NCBI RefSeq assembly: GCF_019048265.1
Contig: NZ_CP077311.1
Location: 3,977,001-4,041,000, forward strand
Length of the DNA: 64,000 bases
From: Aeromonas sp. FDAARGOS 1405
GTDB lineage: Bacteria; Pseudomonadota; Gammaproteobacteria; Enterobacterales; Aeromonadaceae
Direction: 5' to 3'
This document shows positions 36,954 through 46,471 of this stretch, piece by piece; positions within the stretch are counted from its first letter, which is position 1; every line of letters begins with the position of its first letter. The notes beneath the pieces were generated by a model that was not told where the DNA came from, made no database searches, and saw nothing but the letters and a program-made list of their open reading frames with translations. Position numbers and translations under genes: made by a program.

Positions 36954-38519
36954 TTAAGGGGCCGGATAGACGTAAGGGGCTTGCAACCCGAGCGGGAAGC
37001 CGAGCGCCCAGTAGAGCAGCAGGAAAATCGTCCAGCTCACCAGGAAGGCCAGCGAGTAGGGCAGCATCATGGAGACCAGAGTACCGATCCCGGTGCTCTT
37101 CACATACTGCTGGCAATAGACCACCACCAGCGGGAAGAAGACCATCAGCGGGGTGATGATATTGGAAGCAGAATCCCCGACCCGATAGGCCGCCTGGGTC
37201 AGCTCGGGGGAGATCCCCACCGCCATCAACATGGGCACTAGGATCGGGCTGATCAGCGCCCACTTGGCGGAGGCCGAGCCGACTACCAGATTGACGCTGG
37301 CTGTGAGCAGGATCATCCCGACGATAGTCACCTCACCGGGCAGCGCCAGCGCATGGAGCACTTCGGCACCGGAAAGGGCCAGCAGGGTGCCCAGATTGGA
37401 GTCACCAAACGCCTTGATGAAGAGCGCGCAGAAGAAAGCCATCACCATGTAGGAGCCCATCTTGTTCATGGTGGCCGACATGGCATCGATCACATCCTTG
37501 CCGCTCTTGAAGCTGCCTGCGACAAAGCCGTAGACAATCCCGGGCAGGATAAAGAGCAGGAAGATGAGCGGCACTATGGACTTCATCACGGGGGCAGCGA
37601 AGGTGGTCAGGGAGCCATCGGCAGCACGCAGCGGGGAATCGTTCGGGGAGAGCGCCAGCGCCAGCAGCACGATAGCCGCCAGCATGGCAAACCCGGCCCA
37701 GTTGAAGGCTCGGCTCTCTTGCGCGCTGTAGCGCCCCATCTCGTCGGCACTCTCCAGATCCTCGTTAAGCGCCACATGCTTGAGGCGCGGCTCCACCACC
37801 TTTTCGGTAATGAACCAGCCGACGCAGATGATCAGCAGCGAAGAGGCTCCGGTAAAGATGATGTTGCAAAGGGTGTTGACCATGTAGTCAGGATCGAGCA
37901 ACTGAGCGGCGGACTGGGTAAAGCCCTGCAGCAACGCATCCCCGCCGGAGGGCAGGAAGTTGGCGGCAAAACCGCCGGAGACACCGGCAAAGGCGGCGGC
38001 GATCCCCGCCAGCGGATGGCGTCCGGCAGCGTGGAAGATGATGCCACCGATGGGGATCACCAGCACATAGCCCGCATCTGCAGCGGTGTGGCTGACGATC
38101 GCTACCAGGATCAGCATGGGAGTGAGAAAACGGGCAGGCGTCACTTTGAGCAACTTTTTCAGACCGGTATTGATAAAACCGGACTGCTCGGCCACCCCGA
38201 CCCCCAGCATGGCCACCAGCACGATGCCCAGCGGGGCAAAGCCGGTGAAAGTGGTCACCATGGTGGAGAGAAACTCGGCCAGACCGGCACCGGTCAGCAG
38301 GTTGTTGACCACTACCGCCTCCCCGGTACGGGGGTTGACCAGATCAAACTGGAATTGTGACAACACCCAGGAGCCGACCCAGACGATCAGCAAGGCGTAG
38401 AGGAACAGCATGGCGGGGTCGGGTAATTTGTTCCCGGCTTTCTCGACGCCATTGAGGAAACGGTTCAGCCAACCTTTGGGAGGGCTGGCCGGACGGTCAT
38501 TGACAGCAGCATGACTCAT
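36954..38519 (-). CDS. AbgT-family transporter (p-aminobenzoyl-glutamate type)
   Basis: A 521-residue inner-membrane protein with about 12 helices (E. coli AbgT has 508). Family segments are NKLPDPAMLFLYAL, SHTAADAGYVLVIPIGG, FAGVSGGFAANFLPSGGD, and SASAKWALISPILVPMLMA with RVGDSASNIITPLM near the end. AbgT imports p-aminobenzoyl-glutamate; relatives such as MtrF export sulfonamides. No abgAB hydrolase genes are adjacent, so an efflux role cannot be excluded. The start at 38519 has aaaggag ten bases upstream. Confidence 0.9.
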   Translation of the reverse strand: MSHAAVNDRPASPPKGWLNRFLNGVEKAGNKLPDPAMLFLYALLIVWVGSWVLSQFQFDLVNPRTGEAVVVNNLLTGAGLAEFLSTMVTTFTGFAPLGIVLVAMLGVGVAEQSGFINTGLKKLLKVTPARFLTPMLILVAIVSHTAADAGYVLVIPIGGIIFHAAGRHPLAGIAAAFAGVSGGFAANFLPSGGDALLQGFTQSAAQLLDPDYMVNTLCNIIFTGASSLLIICVGWFITEKVVEPRLKHVALNEDLESADEMGRYSAQESRAFNWAGFAMLAAIVLLALALSPNDSPLRAADGSLTTFAAPVMKSIVPLIFLLFILPGIVYGFVAGSFKSGKDVIDAMSATMNKMGSYMVMAFFCALFIKAFGDSNLGTLLALSGAEVLHALALPGEVTIVGMILLTASVNLVVGSASAKWALISPILVPMLMAVGISPELTQAAYRVGDSASNIITPLMVFFPLVVVYCQQYVKSTGIGTLVSMMLPYSLAFLVSWTIFLLLYWALGFPLGLQAPYVYPAP

Positions 38520-38662
38520 TATTGCGATACTCCTTTCCCTAGAAACGAGGTCGCATGCTAGCAATTCCAGCCAATCCGTCTCATGACCGATCGCAAAAGA
38601 ATGATTAATTTTGATTAAATATTGCGGAATAAAATTCCAAGTTGTGGCCTAACGCACACTTG

Positions 38663-40666
38663 TTACTCTGCCATCACGGCATCTAACAGTGGATAACGCC
38701 CAACCTGACACTCCACCACGAAACCGCTTGCCTCGACTTGTGCCACCGTCAGCGGCTTGCTGAACAGATATCCCTGGAACACATGGCACCCCTGGGTCTG
38801 CAGTGCGGCCAGTTCGTGAGGCTCCTCCACCCCTTCCGCCATGATCCCCAACCCCAGATTGGTGGCCATGGCGGCGGTCGCCCGGATCACCGGCAGGTTG
38901 AGGCCGACCACGAAAGAGCGATCCAGCTTGATCGTATCGATGGGCAGGCGATTGAGATAGGCAAGGGATGAGTAGCCGGTACCAAAATCGTCGATGGCAA
39001 TCTTGATCCCCAGTTCACTCAAGTCATCGAGAATATCGAGGCACCCCTTCATATCCAGCATAAGCACGGTTTCGGTCAGTTCCAGCGTCAACAGGGAAGC
39101 ATCCACTCCGTGCAGAGCCAGCTGCTGGCGCACTTGCCCGGGCAGTGCCGACGAGAGCTGGAAACCGGAGAGGTTGACGGAGACTGGCACCCGGTGATGG
39201 AGGCGCTTCTTCCAACTGGCCATCTGGGCAAGTGCGGTAGAGAGCACCCAGCTGCCGATCTCGCGGATCAGCCCCATCTCTTCGGCCAATGGGATAAATT
39301 CCACTGGCGAGACATGGCCAAGCACCGGGTTATACCAACGCAGCAGCGCCTCGTAACCGATCAGACGCCGTTTGGCGACATCGACCTGTGGCTGGTAACA
39401 GAGGCTCAGCTCCTGACGACCGATAGCCTTGGCCAGAAACTGCTTAAGATTGAGCTTGCGCTGCAGGGTCTGCTGCATGCTGGGGGTAAAACGCTGCCAG
39501 CGCAGCCGCCCCATCTGCTTGGCCTGATACATGGCCATATCGGCGCGGGTGATGAGGTTATCACCATCGTCCGCATCATCGGGATAGATGGCAATGCCGA
39601 TACTGCCGCCGATGGTTACCTCCGGCAGACCGCTCAGTTGCAGCGGCTTGGTCATCTGGGAGAGCATCTGATCGGCCACATCCTGGGCTCGTTCACTCTG
39701 GTTTCCCAAGGGAACCAACGCGGTAAACTCGTCCCCGCCAAGACGGGCCAGCTCAACATCGCGGGGGCAAATCTGTTTGAGGCGACCGGCAACCCGCTCC
39801 AGCAAGCGGTCTCCCGCCTTATGGCCGTAGTTGTCGTTGACCAGCTTGAAGTTGTCCAGATCCATGAATACCAGCGCGAAACGCTCCCCCAGCCCGCAAT
39901 AGGCCTCGAGAGATTTCATCAAGCCATAACGGTTGAGCAGGCCGGTCAGGGAGTCATGCCAGGCGAGGTGGCGATGCTCCAGCTCCTCGAGTTTGCGATC
40001 GGTAATATCGCGCATGGTGAGCAGGATCCGTGCTCCTTGCTGGATATAGCGGAACTGATACTGGAACCAGCGCATCCCCTTGAGGGTTCGGCACTCCCCT
40101 TCGGTCACTACTTCATCGAGTCGGGAGAGCTTCTGGTAAAAACTGTCGTCACTACCGGAAAAAACCTGGGAGAGCGTGGCGATCCGGTGACCGAAACACA
40201 TCTCGAAGTGATAGTTGCCGCTTTCGAACGCGCCATTGCTATCGAACAGGCAGGCCAGGGTATCACCGGTTGCCAGCGAGGACTCCTGATAGAGGGTATC
40301 GGAGTCGAGCACCGCCTCGGTCATCATCATCAGACGGCCAGCCAGCTGAATGCCGGAGAGGCGTAGATAGATCTGCTTCTTGACCCCCTTTGGGGAGATA
40401 GTCCACCACTCGTTGTAACTTCGCCCCTGCTGAAAATCACCGAGGTAGCGTTGCAACAACAGCGCTATGGCTGTGGCCATATCAGCCGAAAAATCCCTGG
40501 AACAGAGCTCGTCAAGGGAGGTGGCCTCCCAGAGAGGAAGTGCTGCGCGGTTTGCCCAGAAAATATGGTGATGTTCGATGTCATAGACCCAGATAGGGGT
40601 ATGCAGAACATCCATTGTCTTCAGTAACCGTTCGTCAAGCGTATTCATCTGGTCAAAATCATTCAT
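38663..40666 (-). CDS. PAS-GGDEF-EAL cyclic-di-GMP protein
   Basis: A 667-residue soluble protein. PAS-like domains occupy about residues 15-120 (TPIWVYDIEHHHIFWAN) and 135-245. The cyclase domain has an intact ARLGGDEF, and the phosphodiesterase domain has GYEALLRW, VNLSGFQLS, ELTETVLM, DDFGTGYSSLAYL and IKLDRSFV with EGVE, so both active sites look competent. No RxxD I-site precedes GGDEF. There is no membrane helix. It stands alone on the minus strand, 143 bases upstream of abgT. Confidence 0.93.
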   Translation of the reverse strand: MNDFDQMNTLDERLLKTMDVLHTPIWVYDIEHHHIFWANRAALPLWEATSLDELCSRDFSADMATAIALLLQRYLGDFQQGRSYNEWWTISPKGVKKQIYLRLSGIQLAGRLMMMTEAVLDSDTLYQESSLATGDTLACLFDSNGAFESGNYHFEMCFGHRIATLSQVFSGSDDSFYQKLSRLDEVVTEGECRTLKGMRWFQYQFRYIQQGARILLTMRDITDRKLEELEHRHLAWHDSLTGLLNRYGLMKSLEAYCGLGERFALVFMDLDNFKLVNDNYGHKAGDRLLERVAGRLKQICPRDVELARLGGDEFTALVPLGNQSERAQDVADQMLSQMTKPLQLSGLPEVTIGGSIGIAIYPDDADDGDNLITRADMAMYQAKQMGRLRWQRFTPSMQQTLQRKLNLKQFLAKAIGRQELSLCYQPQVDVAKRRLIGYEALLRWYNPVLGHVSPVEFIPLAEEMGLIREIGSWVLSTALAQMASWKKRLHHRVPVSVNLSGFQLSSALPGQVRQQLALHGVDASLLTLELTETVLMLDMKGCLDILDDLSELGIKIAIDDFGTGYSSLAYLNRLPIDTIKLDRSFVVGLNLPVIRATAAMATNLGLGIMAEGVEEPHELAALQTQGCHVFQGYLFSKPLTVAQVEASGFVVECQVGRYPLLDAVMAE

Positions 40667-41448
40667 GCTGGATGGTCACTGGTGAACCGGAAAACAAATG
40701 GGCAAACCGCCGTATGCAGAATGCAAGGTGACAACACCTCTCGGCCACTATTTCTCGCGATGGCCAAAAGCAGATAACTGATTTCAGAAATCAACAACAG
40801 GAGAGCCAATCCAGCCACAGAAAAAAGGACTCAGCCAATACTCCTGTCAATCAGAACAAATCCCTCGTTCGTTTTTAACTTTTTTTCCCAGCAAAAACAA
40901 GCACTAAGAATTGCACTCTGGATACTTCAAAAAACATTTTTACGATTCACAACAAACACTTATTTACTGACAAAAAAGTCAACTAAAAAAAGTGCCGGCA
41001 TTTCCCTCGTAAAACTTTCATTTATTAACCAGCGCGTTGAATAAACAGACAAAAAAGAGCAAAACCGGCCCCAAATAGCGACTTAACAAGGAACTTAAAT
41101 ACCTCAAAACCGAATATCTACCTTCACCAGACCGGCATGATGAATATGCGACTGTCATCACATTCACATCGCCGAAAAAAAGAACTGCTCTTGACCAGCG
41201 CGATCCTCTTTTTTCCTGAGGATGGGTCGTATTGTAGTCATACCATGTCGCCTCTCTCTCTTGAGCTAACGGGTGACATCTCGCAACAATGACTGTGGCG
41301 CAGAAAATAATCCTCATTCGAGAACAATTGAAAATTTAAACTGGTATCAGTAGAAATCGAATCCAGATCAATTAAACGCTGAATTACCCTTGCCAAGCGA
41401 TAAGGCTCTTTTTATGGTTGCCCCCTTGTTACACCCAGAACAGCGTTT
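40667..41448. other. Long A+T-rich intergenic region
   Basis: About 780 bases, clearly richer in A+T than its surroundings, with many A and T tracts (cttttttt, caaaaaac, ctaaaaaaag). An open frame at 41018-41317 on the minus strand has no Shine-Dalgarno and no recognisable product. I see promoters to both sides as its likely content, and possibly an undetected small RNA or H-NS-bound tract. Flanking genes are divergent. Confidence 0.5.
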
Positions 41449-42387
41449 ATGAAGCACATCGAAGAGTTCTACCTGTTCGTCAAGGTGGTGCAAGAGGGAG
41501 GATTCTCCCATGCTGCAGCCGCACTGGGCATGCCAACAGGCACCATCAGTCGACGCATTTCCCAGCTGGAAGAGCAACTGGGTTGCTCCCTGCTACATCG
41601 CTCTACCCGTAAACTCCGTCTTACCGATGAAGGGCTCAGATACTACGAGCGTCTCTGCACACCGCTTGCACAAATCGAGCAGGCCACCAGCGAGATCCGG
41701 GGTAAAGAAGCAGACATCACCGGGCTTATCCGGATAGCCGCGCCGATCGCGCTCTCCAACACCATCCTCATCGATATGCTGGCCGAATTCGGGCTGCACT
41801 ATCCCGAGGTACAGTTCGATATCACCCAGACCAATGATCACCAGCACCTGTTCGACAATGATCGGGATCTGGTGTTCTTCAACGGTGAGCTGCCCCAGTC
41901 GCTGCCCAATGCGATCTGTCTCGGTCATATCGAGTACGGCCTGTTTGCCTCGCCACTCTATCTGACCAAGAAGGGAACCCCCTCCCACCCCAGCCAGCTG
42001 GAAGAACATGATCTCATCTACTGCTGGCCACACCAGCACTGGCAACTGACCGACAAGGATGGCCAAAACATCTGCATCAAACGCAGCGCCAAACTGACCG
42101 TCAACCAGACTCAGGCCGCCGTGCGCGCAGCCCGGCGTCATCTGGGGATAGTCAACGCCCCGCTGCACTATCTGAGCAGCTTCCTCCATGACGAGCAGCT
42201 GGTACCGGTACTGACCGACTGGCAGACCGGCAATCGCCCCTTCTACATGTTGTGTTGCCAGCACCAGTTCGCCCCGTTGCGTGTTAAGATGTTCGCTGAA
42301 TTTGTTGAGAAATACTCCGCACGCTATCGTAACCGGCAATGGGATAACCAATTTTCACAGGGTGACAACCTCCCACATTGCATCTGA
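41449..42387 (+). CDS. LysR-family regulator
   Basis: A 312-residue LysR regulator of the AaeR/DsdC-like group: MKHIEEFYLFVKVVQEGGFSH, MPTGTISRRISQLEEQLG, LLHRSTRKLRLTDEG, followed by a periplasmic-binding-like effector domain (IRIAAPIALSNTILIDML). No divergent target gene is adjacent; the upstream neighbour is 780 bases away. Function unknown. Confidence 0.85.
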   Translation: MKHIEEFYLFVKVVQEGGFSHAAAALGMPTGTISRRISQLEEQLGCSLLHRSTRKLRLTDEGLRYYERLCTPLAQIEQATSEIRGKEADITGLIRIAAPIALSNTILIDMLAEFGLHYPEVQFDITQTNDHQHLFDNDRDLVFFNGELPQSLPNAICLGHIEYGLFASPLYLTKKGTPSHPSQLEEHDLIYCWPHQHWQLTDKDGQNICIKRSAKLTVNQTQAAVRAARRHLGIVNAPLHYLSSFLHDEQLVPVLTDWQTGNRPFYMLCCQHQFAPLRVKMFAEFVEKYSARYRNRQWDNQFSQGDNLPHCI

Positions 42388-42441
42388 CTGTTAGCGGGCC
42401 ACACTTATAGCAATCCTTGCCAACAGAGCCTGCCTAACGCC

Positions 42442-43464
42442 ATGAATGTATTGATATGTGATGACTCCGGGTTCGCCCGCAAACAGCTGGCACGAGCGCT
42501 ACCGGCTGACTGGAAAGTCGATTTGCACTATGCGGCGAATGGCCTTGAAGGGATCGAACAGGTGCTGATGGGCCATGGCGATCTCATCTTTCTCGATCTC
42601 ACCATGCCGGAGATGGACGGTTACGGTGTGCTGGAGACCCTGAAACGGGAAGGGCTGCGCAGCAAGGTGATCGTGGTCTCCGGGGATATCCAGCCAGAGG
42701 CCTATCAGCGGGTCATGGGGCTGGGGGCGCTCGATTTCATTAAGAAACCCGCCGCCCCCGATACCCTGCTTGCCCTGCTTAAACAACATGGTTTCTGGAG
42801 TGCTGTTCCAAGCGGTCAGCCAAGTGCCGCCGAGGCGCTGCCAAGCGGCGTGGTCGCTGATGCGGGCGTCAAAATTACCCCCGAAATTCGCGATGTCTAT
42901 CAGGAGCTGGCCAACGTCTCCATGGGTCAGGCGGCCGACTTGCTGGCTCGTCTGCTCAACGCCTTCGTGGTACTGCCTATCCCCAACGTCAACGTGCTGG
43001 AAGTATCAGAGTTGCATATGGCCCTCTCGGCCGCTGCGGATTCAGATACCCTCTCCGCCGTCTGTCAGGGGTTTATCGGAGCTGGGATCGCCGGTGAAGC
43101 GCTGATCCTGTTCCATGACTCCAGCTTCAAAGATTTGGCCAAGCTGATGAACCATCAGGGGACGCTGGATCGCACCGCCGAACTGGAGCTGTTGATGGAT
43201 ACCGCCAACGTGCTGATCGGCGCCTTCCTGCGCGGCTACGCCAACCAGCTCGACACCCCCTTCAGTCAGGGCCACCCGGTGGTGCTCGGCCAACACAGAC
43301 CCATCAACGAGCTGATCAACACCAACAAGAGCCGCTGGCGCCGCACGCTCGCCATCGAGATCAACTACCGGATCCAGGATTACGCGGTGCAGTGTGATCT
43401 GCTGCTGCTGTTTACCGAAGATTCCATCGCCACCATGAACAACAAAATCATGCACATGCTCTAG
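42442..43464 (+). CDS. Response regulator with C-terminal CheC/CheX-like phosphatase domain
   Basis: A 340-residue protein. Residues 1-120 are a complete receiver (ICDDSGFARKQ, FLDLTMPEMDGYG, VVSGD, FIKKPAAP). After a linker, residues about 150-335 form a CheC-like domain with the first phosphatase motif ELANVSMGQAADLL followed by a proline at the expected distance, and a second, weaker motif MDTANVLIGAFL (Asp for Glu). CheC-type domains dephosphorylate CheY-P, so this may turn over its own or another receiver. It is followed eight bases later by a PAS protein; no chemotaxis gene is near. Confidence 0.88.
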   Translation: MNVLICDDSGFARKQLARALPADWKVDLHYAANGLEGIEQVLMGHGDLIFLDLTMPEMDGYGVLETLKREGLRSKVIVVSGDIQPEAYQRVMGLGALDFIKKPAAPDTLLALLKQHGFWSAVPSGQPSAAEALPSGVVADAGVKITPEIRDVYQELANVSMGQAADLLARLLNAFVVLPIPNVNVLEVSELHMALSAAADSDTLSAVCQGFIGAGIAGEALILFHDSSFKDLAKLMNHQGTLDRTAELELLMDTANVLIGAFLRGYANQLDTPFSQGHPVVLGQHRPINELINTNKSRWRRTLAIEINYRIQDYAVQCDLLLLFTEDSIATMNNKIMHML

Positions 43465-43472
43465 GAGTGACT

Positions 43473-43904
43473 ATGGAAATCCGTGAATTTCATTGGTTGA
43501 TGAACATAGTCCAGAACCTGGACGTAGGCCTGGTAGTGCTCGACAAGGAGTACAAGGTACAGGTGTGGAACGGCTTTATGGAGAGCCACAGCGGCCGACT
43601 GGCCAGTGACGTGCGCGATGGCGTACTGTTCGAGCTCTTCCCCGATGTGGACAGAGCCTGGTTCGAGCGCAAGGCCAACATGGTCTTCAAGCTCAACAAC
43701 CGCGCCTTCAGCACCTGGGAGCAGAAGCCCTATCTGCTACGTTTCTCCAACTATCGCCCCATTACCGGCTCGGCCCCCCATATGTTCCAGAACCTGACCC
43801 TAGTGCCACTGGCCGATTTCGGCGGTCAGGTGACCCACATCGCGGTGATGATCTACGATGCCACCGATGAGGCCATGCTGATGAGCGGTCAGCGGCAGGC
43901 GTGA
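43473..43904 (+). CDS. Stand-alone PAS-domain protein
   Basis: A 143-residue soluble protein that is essentially one PAS domain: MNIVQNLDVGLVVLDKEYKVQVWN, the FELFPDVD turn and the beta sheet VPLADFGGQVTHIAVMIYDATDE. Start at 43473 has taggag six bases upstream. It is coupled to the REC-CheC gene. A small PAS protein without an output domain probably acts by binding a partner kinase or cyclase encoded elsewhere. Confidence 0.85.
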   Translation: MEIREFHWLMNIVQNLDVGLVVLDKEYKVQVWNGFMESHSGRLASDVRDGVLFELFPDVDRAWFERKANMVFKLNNRAFSTWEQKPYLLRFSNYRPITGSAPHMFQNLTLVPLADFGGQVTHIAVMIYDATDEAMLMSGQRQA

Positions 43905-43913
43905 GCTTGCTGC

Positions 43914-43949
43914 AAACAACAGAGGGCGCCGCGGCGCCCTCTGTTGTTT
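43914..43949. terminator. Terminator after the REC-CheC/PAS operon
   Basis: Seventeen-bp perfect stem (aaacaacagagggcgcc and its complement) with a 2-base centre at 43931-43932. It sits between convergent units and can serve both. Confidence 0.8.
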
Positions 43950-43994
43950 CGGTATAAACAGGTCTCGGTATAACCTCTACCTCACCAAGCCGTC

Positions 43995-45014
43995 TCAACG
44001 CGCCCCGAGATACTCGGTGAAGGCGTCGATCACCTCTTCAATATCGTCATCGTTGATCTGCAGATGGGTCACCAACCGCAGCTCGCCGTAACCGGAGAAG
44101 AGGATCCCCCGCTCTTTCATAAAAGCAAGCAGAGGGGCGGACTCCCCCTCACGCAGCCGCAGGAACACCATGTTGCTCTGCACCAGCGAGAGGTCGAGCT
44201 CGATGCCCGGCAGTGCAGCCAACCCTTCGGCCAGCCGTTTGGCACGGCGGTGATCATCGGCCAGGCGGGTCACATGCTGCTCGAGGGCAAACAGACCGGC
44301 TTGCGCCAGAATGCCCGCCTGACGCATGCCGCCCCCCAGCATCTTGCGCAATCGGTGCGCACGGGCGATGAAATCATGGCTGCCCACCAGCAGCGAGCCC
44401 ACCGGGGCACCCAGCCCTTTGGAAAGACAAATCGAGATGCTGTCAAACGGTGCGGCGATCAGCGCGACCGGGGTCTCGCTGGCCACGGCAGCGTTAAAGA
44501 GCCGGGCACCATCAAGATGAAGCTTCAAGCCGCGTTCGGCAACGAATGTCCCCATCTCCTGCAGATAGGATAGCGGCAGCACCTTGCCATTGTGGGTGTT
44601 CTCAAGGCAGATCAGGCGAGTCTGAACGAAGTGGGCATCATCAGGGGCCAGCGCGGCCTTGATATCATCGAAGGCCAGCGTGCCGCCACGCTGCATCGGC
44701 AAGGGTTGCAGGGCCACAGAGCCCAGCACGGCACTCCCCTGCGCTTCATAGCGATAGATGTGAGCGGCGTTGCCGAGGATGGCCCCCTCCCCACGCTGAC
44801 AGTGGCTCATCACCGCCAGCAGGTTAGACATGGTGCCCGATGGCACAAACAGCGCCGCCTGTTTGCCCAGCAATCTGGCCCCATGGGCCTCCAGCGCGTT
44901 GACGCCCGGATCTTCACCATAGACATCGTCACCCACTTCGGCGTGGAGCATAGCCTGACGCATGGCATCAGTAGGCTGGGTGACGGTGTCACTTCGTAAA
45001 TCGATATAGCGCAT
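43995..45014 (-). CDS. ltaE: Low-specificity L-threonine aldolase
   Basis: PLP enzyme that cleaves threonine and allo-threonine to glycine and acetaldehyde. The 339 residues show [53 protein letters not shown] and the PLP lysine in [13 protein letters not shown], then [12 protein letters not shown]. The length is normal. Upstream aggaggg precedes the start. Confidence 0.96.
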   Translation of the reverse strand: MRYIDLRSDTVTQPTDAMRQAMLHAEVGDDVYGEDPGVNALEAHGARLLGKQAALFVPSGTMSNLLAVMSHCQRGEGAILGNAAHIYRYEAQGSAVLGSVALQPLPMQRGGTLAFDDIKAALAPDDAHFVQTRLICLENTHNGKVLPLSYLQEMGTFVAERGLKLHLDGARLFNAAVASETPVALIAAPFDSISICLSKGLGAPVGSLLVGSHDFIARAHRLRKMLGGGMRQAGILAQAGLFALEQHVTRLADDHRRAKRLAEGLAALPGIELDLSLVQSNMVFLRLREGESAPLLAFMKERGILFSGYGELRLVTHLQINDDDIEEVIDAFTEYLGAR

Positions 45015-45126
45015 GAGATCCCTCCTGAAACAGGAGAGTGACGTTAGCCATGCGCCCCTCGCTTGGCAAGGGGCGCATGAGCAGAATGTGAAGCCAATAG
45101 GCGTCCGGCGAACCCGCAGGGGGGAT

Positions 45127-45828
45127 TTACCAGGGCAGCGGCTGACCGTTCAGATCCAATAGCTGCCCCGATTGAGTCAATGATAACCCCTTGACGAGAT
45201 TGAGCAGTTTCACCGCCACCTCGGCAGGATCCAGCAATTGATCCGCAGGCAACTCGCTCAGAAAGGGGGTATTCATCGGGGAGTCCATCAAACCGGGGGC
45301 CACCGCCACCACCCCCGCGTGCGGGAAACGCTGCGCCCACTCAAGGGCAAGGGTTTTAACCCCCATGTCGAGGGCCGCCTTGCTCATCCGGTAGCTGTAA
45401 CGCCCCCCCTCCCGGTTGGCGGTAATGGAGCCAGCCAGATCGGAGATGGCGCAGAGCCACAACTGATGAGCGTCTCCCATCAATCTGCTGAAGCGGGCCG
45501 CCAGCGCCAGCGTTGGCCAGGCATTGGCCAGCAGACTGTCACACATCCATTTGGGGTGAACTTCTTCGACACGCCGCTCCGGCATGGAGCTGACATCGTG
45601 CAGCAGGCCGATAGTGTTGATGACCACGGAGGGAAGTGGATCGGTATCGTAGAGGGTAAAAAGGGCATCGAACGAGATAGCATCGACCTCCGGCAACGGG
45701 AAGAAGTCCTCCATCTCGATCCCTTTAGGATAGGTGCGCCCAGCCAGAAGGAAAGGTTCCCCTCTTGCCATCAGCTCTCTTGCCAGCGCCGTACCCAGCG
45801 CACCACTTCCGAGGATCAAGTAGCTCAT
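45127..45828 (-). CDS. Short-chain dehydrogenase/reductase family protein
   Basis: A 233-residue SDR. The nucleotide loop is [17 protein letters not shown], the catalytic tyrosine and lysine are in [12 protein letters not shown], and the serine equivalent is in [11 protein letters not shown], with PGLMDSPM after. It resembles the C-factor/YbbO-like group of unknown substrate. ATG at 45828 (MSYLIL) is preferred over one four codons upstream. Confidence 0.82.
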   Translation of the reverse strand: MSYLILGSGALGTALARELMARGEPFLLAGRTYPKGIEMEDFFPLPEVDAISFDALFTLYDTDPLPSVVINTIGLLHDVSSMPERRVEEVHPKWMCDSLLANAWPTLALAARFSRLMGDAHQLWLCAISDLAGSITANREGGRYSYRMSKAALDMGVKTLALEWAQRFPHAGVVAVAPGLMDSPMNTPFLSELPADQLLDPAEVAVKLLNLVKGLSLTQSGQLLDLNGQPLPW

Positions 45829-45915
45829 CGCCCATTCCATGGAGAGTTATCTTGCTTAGAGCGTATCAGAATAATCAACCGGCCGTGACACGACCAAAGG
45901 GTAATATGCCCCTCA

Positions 45916-46323
45916 TCACGCTTCCCCCAGATGGCGGCCAAACTCCCGCGCCAGCGCCAAGTCGAGAAAACCGTCGGCTTTCTTGTGGGTGCGCAAAAAC
46001 TGGTAATAGGCGAGCAGGGTGACCAGTGCCTCCTCATCGAGCAGCACCACCCCAGGTTGCTGCTCGCCCAGCAGTAGCTGCGCCGCTGCCAGCGCCTCCC
46101 TGTCTACCACTTCCGCCTGACGGTAGAGATAACCGCAGCCGGTTGCCAGCCACTCCAGCGAGCAGTTGGCCCCCATGGCGATCTGGTTAGCCCGCGCCAG
46201 GCCAGGCTCGGCTCCCTTCAAATATTTGCGGATCAGCGCTTCACTGAGCCCCACCTTGCGGGCAAACGCGCTCACGCTCATCTCTCCGATCAGGCTCTGC
46301 AAGCGCTCGGCAAATCCTTCCAT
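45916..46323 (-). CDS. XRE/CI-type helix-turn-helix regulator
   Basis: A 135-residue protein. The N-terminal 65 residues are a phage-repressor-like HTH: GEMSVSAFARKVGLSEALIRKYLKG followed by RANQIAMGANCSLEWLATG, the same spacing as Mu/lambda-like repressors. The C-terminal part is helical with no peptidase motif, so no RecA-type self-cleavage is expected. It is divergent from the aldo-keto reductase gene and may control it. It could be a domesticated phage regulator. Confidence 0.8.
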   Translation of the reverse strand: MEGFAERLQSLIGEMSVSAFARKVGLSEALIRKYLKGAEPGLARANQIAMGANCSLEWLATGCGYLYRQAEVVDREALAAAQLLLGEQQPGVVLLDEEALVTLLAYYQFLRTHKKADGFLDLALAREFGRHLGEA

Positions 46324-46471
46324 CCAACTCTCTCCCCTACTCTGCGATCAGAACCAAAGTTCGAATCATGCCACTGCCCATTATTGCTTTGCCAGCCACA
46401 TGGGGCCAAGATGCCCGCAGTCATCTATGTTGCACATCGTTTTCGCATCGTGTTTTTCAAGGAGTCAAACC

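Noticed and set aside
41018-41317. 99-codon minus-strand frame in the A+T-rich gap
   Set aside because: No Shine-Dalgarno, no recognisable domain and unusual composition; a real small gene cannot be excluded.
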